The translations under genes and the position numbers were made by a program. From Thermovibrio sp. (GTDB lineage: Bacteria > Aquificota > Desulfurobacteriia > Desulfurobacteriales > Desulfurobacteriaceae), in assembly GCA_003978105.1 (NCBI GenBank), contig QOAO01000009.1, positions 1 through 64,000 of the forward strand: 64,000 nucleotides of DNA, in the 5' to 3' direction. The notes under the pieces were generated by a model. That model saw only the letters and a program-made list of their open reading frames with translations, made no database searches and was not told the origin of the DNA. How positions within the stretch are numbered: the first letter of the stretch is position 1; the number at the start of each line of letters is the position of its first letter. This document shows positions 8,147 to 21,010 of the stretch, piece after piece.

Positions 8147-9703
8147 ATGAGGGAAGGAACGAAAACTTTCGTAATCGGAATTCTCATAGTTGCCGGTATG
8201 TTCATGACTCTCCTTGATACAACCATAGTTGATATTGCCCTCCCTCACATGATGAGCACGTTCCATGCAAGAACCGACGAGATACAGTGGGTCATTATCT
8301 CCTACATGGTTGCATCTGCTGTTGCTATGCCCGTCGTTGGATGGTTAGGTGGGAGATTGGGACACAAGAATACCTACATTTTGGGAATTTCCCTCTTTAC
8401 AGTTATGAGCGCTCTCTGCGGACTCTCTCCGAACCTTGATACGATGATTTTAGGAAGAGTTCTTCAAGGAGTAGGTGAAGGGCTTTCTGTTCCGATGACA
8501 ATGACTCTCCTCTTTGAGATTTTCCCTCCTGAAAGAAGGGGAACTGCAATGGGAATGTTTGCTCTCGGAGCAACCTTTGGCCCATCACTAGGACCAACCC
8601 TTGGAGGATACATAACCGAGCACTTTTCGTGGAGGTGGATTTTCTACGTTAACCTTCTTCCGGGTATTTTGGTTGTTTATTTCCTCTTCCTCCTTTTCGA
8701 TGAAAAGAGGGAAGAACACAACCAGAGCTTTGACTTAACGGGACTTTTACTTTTAGGCCTTTCACTCTCATCCCTAATAATTTCCCTCTCAAAGGGAAAC
8801 GACTGGGGCTGGAGCTCCCTCAAAACAGTCTCCCTTCTCTACACCTCCCTCGTTTCAGCTTTTCTCTTTACCGTTTGGGAGCTAAAAGTAAAGAGTCCCT
8901 TGGTTGACCTAAAACTCTTTAAGTACGAGTTCTTCCGTTATCCCGTTTTATCCTTAACCGTTTTCGGGATGGGAGTTTATGCCTCCTACTTTCTGCTTCC
9001 ACTGTACCTTGAAAAGTTGAGGGAGTTTCCAACGATAACTGCAGGCGAGGTTCTCTTCTGGCCGTCCCTTGGAACGGGAATCTTTAGCATGATTGCTGGC
9101 TTCCTGATGGACAAAGGAGTTCTCAAAAAGAAAACCTCCATAATCGTTGGAACCTTAATTTTTGTTTTTGGAACGTACTTGCAGCAAAAACTGGACTTAG
9201 ACATGTCAAAACTGCTGGTCATTCTCTACCTGATGCCCTGGGGAATAGGAATGGGATTCTTCTTTCCAGCCCTTTCTCAACTCTCGCTCGGGAACTTTAA
9301 GGGAGAGCTCCTGAGACACGCCTCTTCACTTCAAAATTTACTAAGGCTTGTAGGAGGAAGTGTAGGAACTGCGATCTCAACTCACATTCTAATCTCGTCT
9401 CAAAGTTCTCACTTCGTAAATATTACAGAGAGGGTCTCCTCGGAATCTCCTCAAGTTGAACTGTTTCTACAGAGGGCCCAGGGATACTTCCAGTGCCTGA
9501 GAAGCTCTCTGCCAGACGAGGCAGCGAGCAGGGCTCACGCTCTTCTTTCAAACCTTTACGTTAAACACGCCTTCTGGCACTCCTTTGCAGATGCATTCTT
9601 CTTTGCAACAATCTGCGGAATTTTTACGCTACTCTTTGCAATACTCGTGGAGGAAAGAGATGAGGAAATTGGTAGTTATCCTGATACTACTGTTGCCCGT
9701 TAA
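8147..9703 (+). CDS. DHA2 (EmrB/QacA) family MFS drug efflux transporter
   Basis: A 518-residue integral membrane protein with about 14 predicted helices. MFS motif D1 is visible as LLDTTIVDIALPHM, motif A as GWLGGRLGHKN and the motif C region as FGPSLGPTLGGYI. The family uses proton antiport to expel drugs or other hydrophobic compounds, passing them to an EmrA adaptor and TolC. ATG 8147, two bases after the adaptor stop with AAAGGAA upstream, removes a 17-residue non-conserved extension of the longest frame. The TolC gene begins inside its 3' end (44-base overlap). Substrate unknown. Confidence 0.93.
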   Translation: MREGTKTFVIGILIVAGMFMTLLDTTIVDIALPHMMSTFHARTDEIQWVIISYMVASAVAMPVVGWLGGRLGHKNTYILGISLFTVMSALCGLSPNLDTMILGRVLQGVGEGLSVPMTMTLLFEIFPPERRGTAMGMFALGATFGPSLGPTLGGYITEHFSWRWIFYVNLLPGILVVYFLFLLFDEKREEHNQSFDLTGLLLLGLSLSSLIISLSKGNDWGWSSLKTVSLLYTSLVSAFLFTVWELKVKSPLVDLKLFKYEFFRYPVLSLTVFGMGVYASYFLLPLYLEKLREFPTITAGEVLFWPSLGTGIFSMIAGFLMDKGVLKKKTSIIVGTLIFVFGTYLQQKLDLDMSKLLVILYLMPWGIGMGFFFPALSQLSLGNFKGELLRHASSLQNLLRLVGGSVGTAISTHILISSQSSHFVNITERVSSESPQVELFLQRAQGYFQCLRSSLPDEAASRAHALLSNLYVKHAFWHSFADAFFFATICGIFTLLFAILVEERDEEIGSYPDTTVAR

Positions 9704-10946
9704 CTCTTTAGGTTCGGAGCTCTCATATCTATTAAAAAAAGCTCTTAGGGACAGTAAGGAAATAAAGAAGGCTAGGTCGGAGTACAGGATTTCCGACCTC
9801 CTCTATAGAGAGGCCGTTTCAGACTACTTTCCAAAACTGAACCTTTTCTATTCAAGGACAAAACTGTCAGAGGTTCCAGAGTTTCCAATTCCTGGAGCTC
9901 CGAACCTCTCTATTCCCTTCTTTAGCTACTCCTACTACCAGTTTGGGGTAAACCTAAAGCAGCCTCTCTTTATGGGAGGGAGAATCCTCTATAACATTAG
10001 ATTGAAAAAGAGGAAGAAAAAGGCAAACTACTATCTATTTAAGGAGACTATCAACAAGGTTATCTACGAAATTAAGAGTGATTACTTCAATCTACTAAAG
10101 GCAAAGGCAAACGTTGAAGCTGCAAAAGTTTACTTGAGGTCTGCAAAGAAACACTTTTCAGATGTAAAAGCCTTCTTTAACGAGGGAATAGTTCCAAGGA
10201 GAGACCTCCTTGAAGCAGAGGTTAAGCTGAGGGACGCAGAGGAAAAGCTGACATTGGCAGAGTCAATCTACAGAGTTACCCTTGAAAAACTTAAAACTGA
10301 CGTTGGAGATACAAACCTTAAATTTGAACCCTCCGACGGTTTAACCTACAGGGAGATTAATCTAAACCTGAACGAACTACTGAAAACTGCCTATTCAGAA
10401 AGGCCTCTAATCAAGTACGTGAAACTTTTGAAAAGGGGCTCCAACGAAGGAGTAAGACTTGCGGTTTCTCAATTTCTGCCTCAGGCTCTCTTAAATCTTT
10501 CCTACCAGAAGACGGACCAGTATCCCGGAGATGTTTACTCCTCCTTTTCAGTTTCCTTCCAGCTCAACTTTCCGATTTTTCAGGGAGGAAGTAGGTTCTT
10601 TGAAGTTGAGAGGGCAAGGGAGGAGAGGAGGAAGTCGGAGGATATCCTAAAGCAAACGAGGGATAACGTGAGGCTTCAGGTCGTTTCTGCGTACACGGAG
10701 CTTCGTTCTGCCCTTTCAAGGATAAAAACGGCAGAGTCAATGGTAAAGGAGGCAAAGGAGCTTTTAAGGGACTCCCGTGAAAGGTACAGGGAGCACGTAG
10801 GGACCGCGACGGAAGTTACAGATGCAATGGCCTACCTCTACGACGCAAAAAAAACCCTTAACTCAGCCCTTGCCGACTACAACACTGCCCTTTCAAAACT
10901 TGAGTACGTAGTTGGAAAACCGCTAATTGGAGATGAAAATGAATAG
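9660..10946 (+). CDS. TolC-family outer membrane efflux channel
   Basis: A 428-residue protein with a signal peptide (MRKLVVILILLLPVNSLGSE) and the two internal repeats of TolC-like outer membrane efflux proteins: long helices (residues about 30-60, 110-200 and 300-400) around short beta-barrel strands such as QFGVNLKQPLFMGGRI and FSVSFQLNFPIFQGGSRF. It should form the trimeric exit duct. ATG 9660 has GGAGGAAAG upstream; a longer frame from 9585 has no signal peptide. It lies between the MFS and ABC pump genes and is the only channel gene in the operon, so both pumps may share it. Confidence 0.93.
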   Translation: MRKLVVILILLLPVNSLGSELSYLLKKALRDSKEIKKARSEYRISDLLYREAVSDYFPKLNLFYSRTKLSEVPEFPIPGAPNLSIPFFSYSYYQFGVNLKQPLFMGGRILYNIRLKKRKKKANYYLFKETINKVIYEIKSDYFNLLKAKANVEAAKVYLRSAKKHFSDVKAFFNEGIVPRRDLLEAEVKLRDAEEKLTLAESIYRVTLEKLKTDVGDTNLKFEPSDGLTYREINLNLNELLKTAYSERPLIKYVKLLKRGSNEGVRLAVSQFLPQALLNLSYQKTDQYPGDVYSSFSVSFQLNFPIFQGGSRFFEVERAREERRKSEDILKQTRDNVRLQVVSAYTELRSALSRIKTAESMVKEAKELLRDSRERYREHVGTATEVTDAMAYLYDAKKTLNSALADYNTALSKLEYVVGKPLIGDENE

Positions 10947-12123
10947 GAGACTGCTTTTACTCTTAGTTTTACTCCCTGTTTTTTTTGGCTGTTCTCCCTT
11001 TAAAAAGGAGAGTTCAACTCTTTACATAAACGGAAGAATTGAAGGAGACGAGTACGACGTAGGGACGAAGTACGCCGGCAGGGTAGTGAAAATATTCCAT
11101 GACGAGGGAGACAACGTTAAGAAGGGAGAGCTCCTTGCCGTTCTTGACTCCGAAGAGCTGAATGAGAGGTTGAAGGGAGCAGAGGAGAACTACAGAGCTC
11201 TCCTTTCAACGGTTAAGGCAAAGGAGGAGGAGGTTAACTACTACAGGAACAAACTCTCTGCAGAGGAGGAGAGGCTCTTGGAAATCTCAAAGACAGTTGA
11301 ACTCCAGATAAAACAGTCTGAGGACAACGTAAAATCTGCCCTTTCAAAGTTAAAGATGGCTGAGGCAAACTACAGGAGAGCTCTCTCGGCATTTAAAAAG
11401 GCCCAAAAGGACTACGTAAGGTACAGGAACCTCTACAGAAGGAGAGTAATTTCTGAGAGCTCCTTTGACAGTATTAAACTCTCCTTCGAAATGGCAAAGG
11501 CCAACCTTGATGCTTCAAAATCGGCAGTTTCTGCAGCTCAATCACAGCTAAGTTCTGCAAGGAGGATGTTTGAAATTTCCAAGGAGAGGAGGAAGGAGGT
11601 GAGAGCTCTATCTGACGAAATTAGAGCCCTCAAAAGAACAATCTTAGCCAAGGAGAACGAGGTTGAGGCCTACAGGAAAAAGGCCGAAGCGGCAAAGAAG
11701 GCAGCTGACGAGATAAGGGCAACAATATCAAACCTCTCAATAAGGTCTCCGATAGATGGAACGATTACAGAAAAGTTGGTTGAAGTGGGAGAGGTGGTAG
11801 CTCCGGGACAGAAGCTCTTTACACTCTACAACTTGGACAACCTCTACTTTGAGGGTTACGTACCTGAGAGGAAAATAGGGCTAATTCACTTAGGTCAGAA
11901 AGGTTTTGTGAAGGTTGATTCGTATCAAAGCAAGAAGTTTCCCGTTGTTGTTACGTTCGTTTCATCTGAGGCCGAGTTTACACCGAAGGAGGTTCAAACG
12001 AAGGAGGAGAGAGTAAAGGAGGTCTTTAAGGTAAAGCTGAAACTCCTTGAAAATCCCGACCACATTTTAAAACCGGGAATGCCTGCAGATTGCTACGTTG
12101 AACTGGAGAAACGGTGGAAGTAG
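10939..12123 (+). CDS. HlyD/YbhG-type adaptor lipoprotein of the ABC exporter
   Basis: A 394-residue membrane fusion protein with a lipoprotein signal (LLLLLVLLPVFFGC, lipidated Cys18), lipoyl halves (YAGRVVKIFHDEGDNVKKGE and IRSPIDGTITEKLVEVGEVV) and a long alpha-helical hairpin between them. It resembles YbhG/MacA-type adaptors of ABC pumps. I prefer ATG 10939 because GGAG stands six bases upstream and the signal peptide is then compact; ATG 10933 and TTG 10927 are in frame. It overlaps the TolC stop by eight bases, and the next gene is the dual ATPase, so the two adaptors probably serve two different pumps. Confidence 0.9.
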   Translation: MNRRLLLLLVLLPVFFGCSPFKKESSTLYINGRIEGDEYDVGTKYAGRVVKIFHDEGDNVKKGELLAVLDSEELNERLKGAEENYRALLSTVKAKEEEVNYYRNKLSAEEERLLEISKTVELQIKQSEDNVKSALSKLKMAEANYRRALSAFKKAQKDYVRYRNLYRRRVISESSFDSIKLSFEMAKANLDASKSAVSAAQSQLSSARRMFEISKERRKEVRALSDEIRALKRTILAKENEVEAYRKKAEAAKKAADEIRATISNLSIRSPIDGTITEKLVEVGEVVAPGQKLFTLYNLDNLYFEGYVPERKIGLIHLGQKGFVKVDSYQSKKFPVVVTFVSSEAEFTPKEVQTKEERVKEVFKVKLKLLENPDHILKPGMPADCYVELEKRWK

Positions 12124-13970
12124 TTGAGTGTGAAAACTTGAAAGTGGAGTACAACAGGGGAAGGGTAGTTGCAGTCAAAAACCTCTCCTTCTCCGTTAAA
12201 AGGGGGGATATTTTTGTATTCATCGGACCGGACGGTGCTGGAAAATCGTCGGTCTTTAAATCCGTCTGTGGGGTTTTGAGGTACAACGGAGGAATGGTAA
12301 GAACCTTTGGAGTTGACCCGAACAACGAGGGGGAATTTTCAAATGTCAGGGACAAACTCTCCTTTATGCCTCAAGGGTTGGGTCAGAACCTCTACAAGCG
12401 GTTGTCCATTGAGGAAAACGTTGACTTCTTTGCAAGTCTCTACGGAATACCCAAGGAGGAGAGGGAGAGGAGGAAGGAGTTCCTTCTAAAGATAACGAAC
12501 CTCTGGGAATTTAGGGATAGGGAAGCCGGGAAGTTGTCCGGCGGGATGATGCAGAAACTCTCCCTTGTCTGCATCCTCATTCATATGCCAGAACTCTTAA
12601 TCTTAGATGAACCAACAACGGGAGTTGACCCCCTTTCAAGGAGGGACATATGGAAGTTTCTCTACAGGTTCAACGAGGGGGGAAACACCGTTTTGGTTTC
12701 AACCTCCTACTTGGACGAGGCAGAGAGGGGAACGGAACTTCTCTTTATGAAGGATGGTAGTGCCCTAATCTCTGGAAAGTACGAGGACGTTGTTAGGACT
12801 AAGGGGAAGGTTTTTATCGGGAAGGGAGGGAAGCTCTACGAAGCTTACGAGGAGCTCTGGAAGTATACAAATACGGTAAGGTTAAAGGGAAGGAAATTAA
12901 GGTTTCTCCTATTAGAGGAGCAGAGAAATGTTTTAAGTGATATTTCAAAAAATTACGGCGTTGAGTTTAAAGAGATAAAACCTGAGCTTGAAGACCTCTT
13001 TGTTGAAAAGGTAGGACTAAAGAGGGTTCACATTCTGGAAACTTTTAAGCCGAAAGTATCCTTACCTGAGGATGCAATCGTTGTTAAAGGAGTTGTGAAG
13101 AAATTTGGAGAATTCACGGCAGTAGATAGGGTTTCGTTCACAGTAAAGAAAGGAGAGATATTTGGCCTTTTGGGACCAAACGGAGCAGGAAAAACCACAC
13201 TTATAAAGACAATCTTGGGAATTTACCCTCCAACGGAGGGTGAAATTTCGGTAGCTGGTAGAAAAATCGACAAAAACACTAAGAAAATCATAGGGTACAT
13301 GTCTCAAAAGTTCTCCCTATACTCAGATTTAACGCTCCTTGAGAATCTAATCTACTGGGGAAACGTTTACGGAGTAGAGCCAAAGAACGTCAGGAAAATT
13401 GTCAGAGAAACGGCTCCTCTTTTAGGTATAGAGAAATACTTAAACACAATTACAAGCTCCCTTCCCTTGGGGATAAAACAGAGGGTAGCTCTCCTCTCAG
13501 CTCTTCTCCACTCTCCTGCAGTACTGTTTTTGGACGAACCTACCTCAGGTGTAGACCCAGCGGAGAGGGACGTATTCTGGCAGGTGATAAGGGAGCTCTC
13601 GGTAAAGTTTGGAGTTACCGTCCTTATAACGACCCACTACATGGATGAGACAGAGTACTGCGATAGGGTCCTCCTCATGAACCGTGGAAAGGCTGTTGCC
13701 CTTGGCTCTCCCGAGGAACTTAAAAGGGAAGTTGAGGAAAAGTTGGGAAACCCCTATCTCCTCTACGTTGAAAATCCCTTTTCTGTCGAGGAGAAACTCA
13801 GGTCTTTAGGGTTTAAAACGGTTCCCTTCGGCAGGAAGGTTAAGGTATTCACTAAAAAAAGTTTTAGCCTGGAGCTTCTACAGAGTAGAGGGATAAACAT
13901 AAAGAGAATAGAACCCTCCACTGTAAGTATGGAGGACGTGTTTGTCTTTAAGGTGGAAAATGAGGTATGA
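12114..13970 (+). CDS. YbhF-like fused dual ABC ATPase
   Basis: A 618-residue protein with two nucleotide-binding domains. The first (about 1-225) has Walker A GPDGAGKSS (39-47), signature LSGGMMQK (141-148) and Walker B LLILDEPTTG, but its H-loop position reads STSYLDE without His. The second (about 320-540) has Walker A GPNGAGKTT (354-362), a degenerate signature LPLGIKQR (450-457), Walker B LFLDEPTSG and an intact THYMDE H-loop. This asymmetry is typical of YbhF/RbbA-like exporters. GTG 12114 has GGAG six bases upstream and overlaps the adaptor stop. It powers the two ABC-2 permeases that follow. Confidence 0.93.
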   Translation: MEVVECENLKVEYNRGRVVAVKNLSFSVKRGDIFVFIGPDGAGKSSVFKSVCGVLRYNGGMVRTFGVDPNNEGEFSNVRDKLSFMPQGLGQNLYKRLSIEENVDFFASLYGIPKEERERRKEFLLKITNLWEFRDREAGKLSGGMMQKLSLVCILIHMPELLILDEPTTGVDPLSRRDIWKFLYRFNEGGNTVLVSTSYLDEAERGTELLFMKDGSALISGKYEDVVRTKGKVFIGKGGKLYEAYEELWKYTNTVRLKGRKLRFLLLEEQRNVLSDISKNYGVEFKEIKPELEDLFVEKVGLKRVHILETFKPKVSLPEDAIVVKGVVKKFGEFTAVDRVSFTVKKGEIFGLLGPNGAGKTTLIKTILGIYPPTEGEISVAGRKIDKNTKKIIGYMSQKFSLYSDLTLLENLIYWGNVYGVEPKNVRKIVRETAPLLGIEKYLNTITSSLPLGIKQRVALLSALLHSPAVLFLDEPTSGVDPAERDVFWQVIRELSVKFGVTVLITTHYMDETEYCDRVLLMNRGKAVALGSPEELKREVEEKLGNPYLLYVENPFSVEEKLRSLGFKTVPFGRKVKVFTKKSFSLELLQSRGINIKRIEPSTVSMEDVFVFKVENEV

Positions 13971-15072
13971 AAGAGTTTTCTCAATTGTAAAGAAGGAAAC
14001 AAGGGAATTTTTAAAGGACAAAATAGGTCTAATAACAACGATTTTAGTTCCCATTTCAATGATGTTAATTTTCGGGTTTGGTTTAAAGTTAGACGTTAAA
14101 AAGGTTCCAATTGGAGTTCTTGATTTCGATAAGTCTTATCTATCAAGGGAGATAATAAACAAAATTTCATCAAACGAAGAGTACTTTCGTTTAAAGAGGT
14201 ACTTTTCCTCCTATAAAGAGGTGGACGAAGCACTGAAGAATGGCGATGTAAGGGCTGTTGTTGTCTTTCCCTTCAAATTTGAGGAAAACTTTAAGAAGGG
14301 AAGAGGAACTTTTCAAACTCTAATAGATGGAATGTTTCCCTACAGGGCGGAAACGATTAAGAGCTACATAGAGGCAGTAGTTTTAAAGGAGAATCTCTCT
14401 TATTTTAAAAAGAAAGGATTAAATTCTCCTGTAGAGATTAAACCGAGGTACTGGTTTAACGAATCACTAAATCAAGATTACCTTGTTGCTGTAGGAACCT
14501 TGGCCGTTGTCTTGGCAATATCGCCTGCCGTTTTTTCTGCCCTTTTAATTGTCAAAGAGAAGGAATCGGGTTCTATCTATAACATTTACGTATCTCCTGT
14601 TAGGAAATTTGAGTATCTGTCGGGGAAGCTACTGTTCGGTTTTTTAGTTTCATCTTTTAACTATTTCATACTGGTAATTCTTCTATTTTTCCTCTTTAAA
14701 GTCCCTTTCAAGGGAAGTCTTCTCCTCTTCTTTATGTCATCGTTCCTCTTTATCTTAGTTTCGGTATCCTTTGGCCTCCTACTTTCGGTATTTTTCAGGT
14801 CACAGGCTGCAGCCTTTATAGGAACGGTTGTATTTACAATAGTTCCCTCTATCCTCTACACAGGATTTTTAACTCCTATATCCTCCTTTGACTCCCAAGC
14901 TCTCGTTACAGCCCATCTCATTCCCACCTTTTACTACTTGAGAATTCTAAAAGCCCTTTTCTTTAAGGCTGCTCCCTTCTATCTGATAGCTCCCGATATG
15001 TTGGTCCTCCTGGCCTTCTTTGTTTCAATCTTCTCTCTGAACGTAGTTCTCTTTAAAAAGAGGGAGAGATGA
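13960..15072 (+). CDS. ABC-2 type permease, YbhS/YbhR-like (first)
   Basis: A 370-residue ABC-2 permease: one N-terminal helix (ITTILVPISMMLIFGFGL), a large extracytoplasmic loop of about 130 residues, and five to six C-terminal helices. KEKESGSIYNIYVSPVRKFE matches the conserved cytoplasmic loop of this family. ATG 13960 with AAGGTGG upstream is preferred over a longer frame beginning at 13942. It overlaps the ATPase stop and the next permease start; both permeases should pair in the membrane with the fused ATPase. Confidence 0.92.
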   Translation: MRYERVFSIVKKETREFLKDKIGLITTILVPISMMLIFGFGLKLDVKKVPIGVLDFDKSYLSREIINKISSNEEYFRLKRYFSSYKEVDEALKNGDVRAVVVFPFKFEENFKKGRGTFQTLIDGMFPYRAETIKSYIEAVVLKENLSYFKKKGLNSPVEIKPRYWFNESLNQDYLVAVGTLAVVLAISPAVFSALLIVKEKESGSIYNIYVSPVRKFEYLSGKLLFGFLVSSFNYFILVILLFFLFKVPFKGSLLLFFMSSFLFILVSVSFGLLLSVFFRSQAAAFIGTVVFTIVPSILYTGFLTPISSFDSQALVTAHLIPTFYYLRILKALFFKAAPFYLIAPDMLVLLAFFVSIFSLNVVLFKKRER

Positions 15073-16157
15073 ACTTTCTCGTTTTTCTCTACAAGGAAAT
15101 TGTCCAGTTCTTCAGAAATAGGGGACTTCTATTCTTCGCTTTATATGCCTTTACTTTAGACATATACTTAGCAGCAACGGGAATCAACCTTTCTTTGAGG
15201 AATGCAAAATTCTATGTCCAGGACTACGACCTCTCCTACTATTCAAGGGACTTGGTTTCAAAGTTCCCGTCAACCGTATTTAAACTGAAAGGATATCTAT
15301 TCTCAGATAAGGACCTTGAAAGAGTTCTCCTGAGCGATAAGGCCTTGGGAGTTATAAGAATTCCTCAGAATTTTGAGAAGAGGATAAAGAGAGGAGAGAA
15401 AACCGAGGTTGGAATTGTTGTTAACGGCTCTGAGGTTGCCGCAAGTTACCTCTTCTCTGCTTATGCAACTCAGATAATCTCAAAATTCCTCTTTGGAATT
15501 TTTCCCGTTCAGCTTCCTTTGGAAGTAAAGACGAGGGTCTTTTTCAACCAGGATTCATCAAGCAGACTTTTTATGGCCTACTCAGAACTTCTTACGGTCA
15601 TTACCCTTTTTCTAATACTCCTTCCGGCATCAGCAGTTGTTTTGGAAAAGGAGAGGGGAAACATTGAAATGCTTATAGTTTCACCGGTTTCAAACTATGT
15701 TTTCATGGTTGCAAAAACCGTTTCAATGGGAATTCTAATACTTACGTTTACCTTCCTTGCCCTCTACTTCACTATAGGCCTTTGGGTTAAGGCTCCGTTT
15801 AAAGGAAGTATCTTAGACTTCATGCTCTTGACTGCAATTTATGTATTTACATCCTCAGGACTTTCAATGTTTATAGCATCACTCTCAAGCAACATGCTTC
15901 AGGTTTCGCAGTTAACGATTCTTATACTGATTCCTATTCTCTATCTGTCTGGAAACTGGACTCCAATTGAAGCAATGCCTAAGGTCCTCCAGTACCTTTC
16001 GGTTCTTTCTCCCTTAAAGTACTACATAGACGGAGCTCTTTCCATAGCGATAAAGGGGATGACCTTAATGGAGCTCTACAAAGATGCCCTTTTACTAACA
16101 GCTCAGGGTTTAGCTCTTTTCCTATTAGGTAACTTCTTTATGTTAAAGAAACTTTAA
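15069..16157 (+). CDS. ABC-2 type permease, YbhS/YbhR-like (second)
   Basis: A 362-residue homologue of the preceding permease with the same layout: N-terminal helix, periplasmic domain, then a C-terminal bundle with EKERGNIEMLIVSPVSNYVF and PILYLSGNWTPIEAMP, which carries the family's (S/G)-G-x-x-(T/F)-P-I pattern. It starts in an ATGA overlap with the previous stop and is the last gene of the efflux operon. The hairpin at 16167-16185 follows ten bases later, but its T-tract favours the opposite strand. Confidence 0.92.
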   Translation: MNFLVFLYKEIVQFFRNRGLLFFALYAFTLDIYLAATGINLSLRNAKFYVQDYDLSYYSRDLVSKFPSTVFKLKGYLFSDKDLERVLLSDKALGVIRIPQNFEKRIKRGEKTEVGIVVNGSEVAASYLFSAYATQIISKFLFGIFPVQLPLEVKTRVFFNQDSSSRLFMAYSELLTVITLFLILLPASAVVLEKERGNIEMLIVSPVSNYVFMVAKTVSMGILILTFTFLALYFTIGLWVKAPFKGSILDFMLLTAIYVFTSSGLSMFIASLSSNMLQVSQLTILILIPILYLSGNWTPIEAMPKVLQYLSVLSPLKYYIDGALSIAIKGMTLMELYKDALLLTAQGLALFLLGNFFMLKKL

Positions 16158-16166
16158 AAAGGAAAA

Positions 16167-19754
<3,588 letters not shown>

Positions 19755-19755
<1 letters not shown>

Positions 19756-20690
19756 TGAAACACTTAATCTCTGCAGAGCAGATAAGTAAGGAGACTTTTA
19801 AGGAGATTTACTTGATATCACAGCTTGTTAAGGGAGCTCTGAAGAGCGGTAGAAAGAAGTTTTCAGTCCTTAGGGAAAAGTGTATTGTCAACCTCTTCTT
19901 TGAGCCGTCAACGAGGACAAGGTCATCTTTTGAAAAGGCAGGTAAGTTCTTATCTGCCGACGTTATAAATATCAGCACGTCTGCAAGCTCCGTTAAGAAG
20001 GGAGAAAGTTTAATAGACACCGTTAAGAACTTGGACATGATGCATCCCGATGTTATCGTCTTGAGGCATCCGTGTGAGGGAGCTCCAGAAACGGTTAAAA
20101 ACTTTATCAATGCCTCTATCGTTAATGCTGGAGACGGAAGAAACCAGCACCCCACCCAGGCACTTTTGGATGCCGTAACTTTAAAGGAGAGATTGGGAAG
20201 TTTGGAAGGAAAGAGAATTGTGATAGTTGGAGATATAACAAACAGTAGAGTTGCCCGCTCAGATTCTATTTTGTTTAAGAGATTGGGAGCCGAAGTTTTT
20301 ATTTACGGCCCCTCAACGATGATTCCAAGGTATCCTGAAGCTTTAGGAGTTAAGGTTCTATCCTCCTTCGATGAGTTGGTGGAGGTTTCTGACGTTGTAA
20401 TTCTCCTGAGAATTCAACTTGAGAGACAGAATGCAAAAAAGACGTTCCCCTCGGTTAGGGAGTATTCGGAGCTCTTCGGGCTTAACGGGAAAAAACTTAA
20501 AAGACTTAAGCCAGACACGCTAATTCTCCATCCAGGTCCCTTTAACAGAGGAGTTGAATTAACAAACGATGTCGTTAACTATAAAAATTCCCTCATATTC
20601 AATCAGGTGGAAACAGGTTTGGCAGTTAGAATGGCCGTTCTTTCAATTCTATGTGGAAGAAAGGAGAAACTCTTGGAGGAAGTTCAATGA
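19755..20690 (+). CDS. pyrB: Aspartate carbamoyltransferase catalytic subunit
   Basis: PyrB joins carbamoyl phosphate and aspartate in the committed step of pyrimidine synthesis. FFEPSTRTRSSFEKAGKFL is the carbamoyl-phosphate site, with NQHPTQALLDAVTL and ILHPGPFNRGVEL downstream. The length of 311 residues is normal. There is no pyrI regulatory gene nearby. In Aquifex aeolicus the enzyme forms a complex with dihydroorotase, and here pyrC lies two genes downstream in the same transcript, separated only by a cytochrome gene. Coupled to hisD by a TAATG overlap. Confidence 0.96.
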
Positions 20691-21010
20691 AAAGATACTT
20701 GGCTTTAAGCTTACTAACTGGTTTGCTCCTCTTTGGTTGTTTTAAAGGAGGTGTTTTAAATAGGGATTTGGTGTTTAAAACCAAAAACGGCCCCGTTGTT
20801 TTCAGCCACGTTTACCACGTAAAAGTAAAGAAGCAACACTGTTTCTACTGCCATCCAAAGATTTTCAAGAAAAAGTTTGGAGCAGATAAATTTACAATGC
20901 AGGATATCTGGAACGGAAAGTTCTGCGGTGTCTGTCACAATGGAGTAAAAGCCTTTGATGCAAAAGACCCTAAAAACTGTACAAAGTGTCACAAACAGGA
21001 GAGGAGATGA
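20687..21010 (+). CDS. Small c7-type triheme cytochrome lipoprotein
   Basis: A 107-residue protein with a lipoprotein signal (MKRYLALSLLTGLLLFGC, lipidated Cys18) and three haem c motifs: CFYCH (52-56), CGVCH (80-84) and CTKCH (98-102). His41, His44 and His51 could be axial ligands. The pattern F-S-H-x-x-H, then GKFCGVCHNGVKAF, is that of c(7)-type triheme cytochrome domains, which carry electrons in the periplasm. ATG 20687 with GGAGGAAG upstream is far better than the longer frame from 20651. It overlaps pyrB by four bases and pyrC by four, so it is translated within the pyrimidine operon. Its redox partner is unknown. Confidence 0.9.
   Translation: MKRYLALSLLTGLLLFGCFKGGVLNRDLVFKTKNGPVVFSHVYHVKVKKQHCFYCHPKIFKKKFGADKFTMQDIWNGKFCGVCHNGVKAFDAKDPKNCTKCHKQERR

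Noticed and set aside
12114..13970. Degenerate ABC signature (LPLG) and missing first H-loop as a sign of decay
   Set aside because: The same asymmetry is typical of YbhF/RbbA-type dual ATPases, so it is normal for the family.
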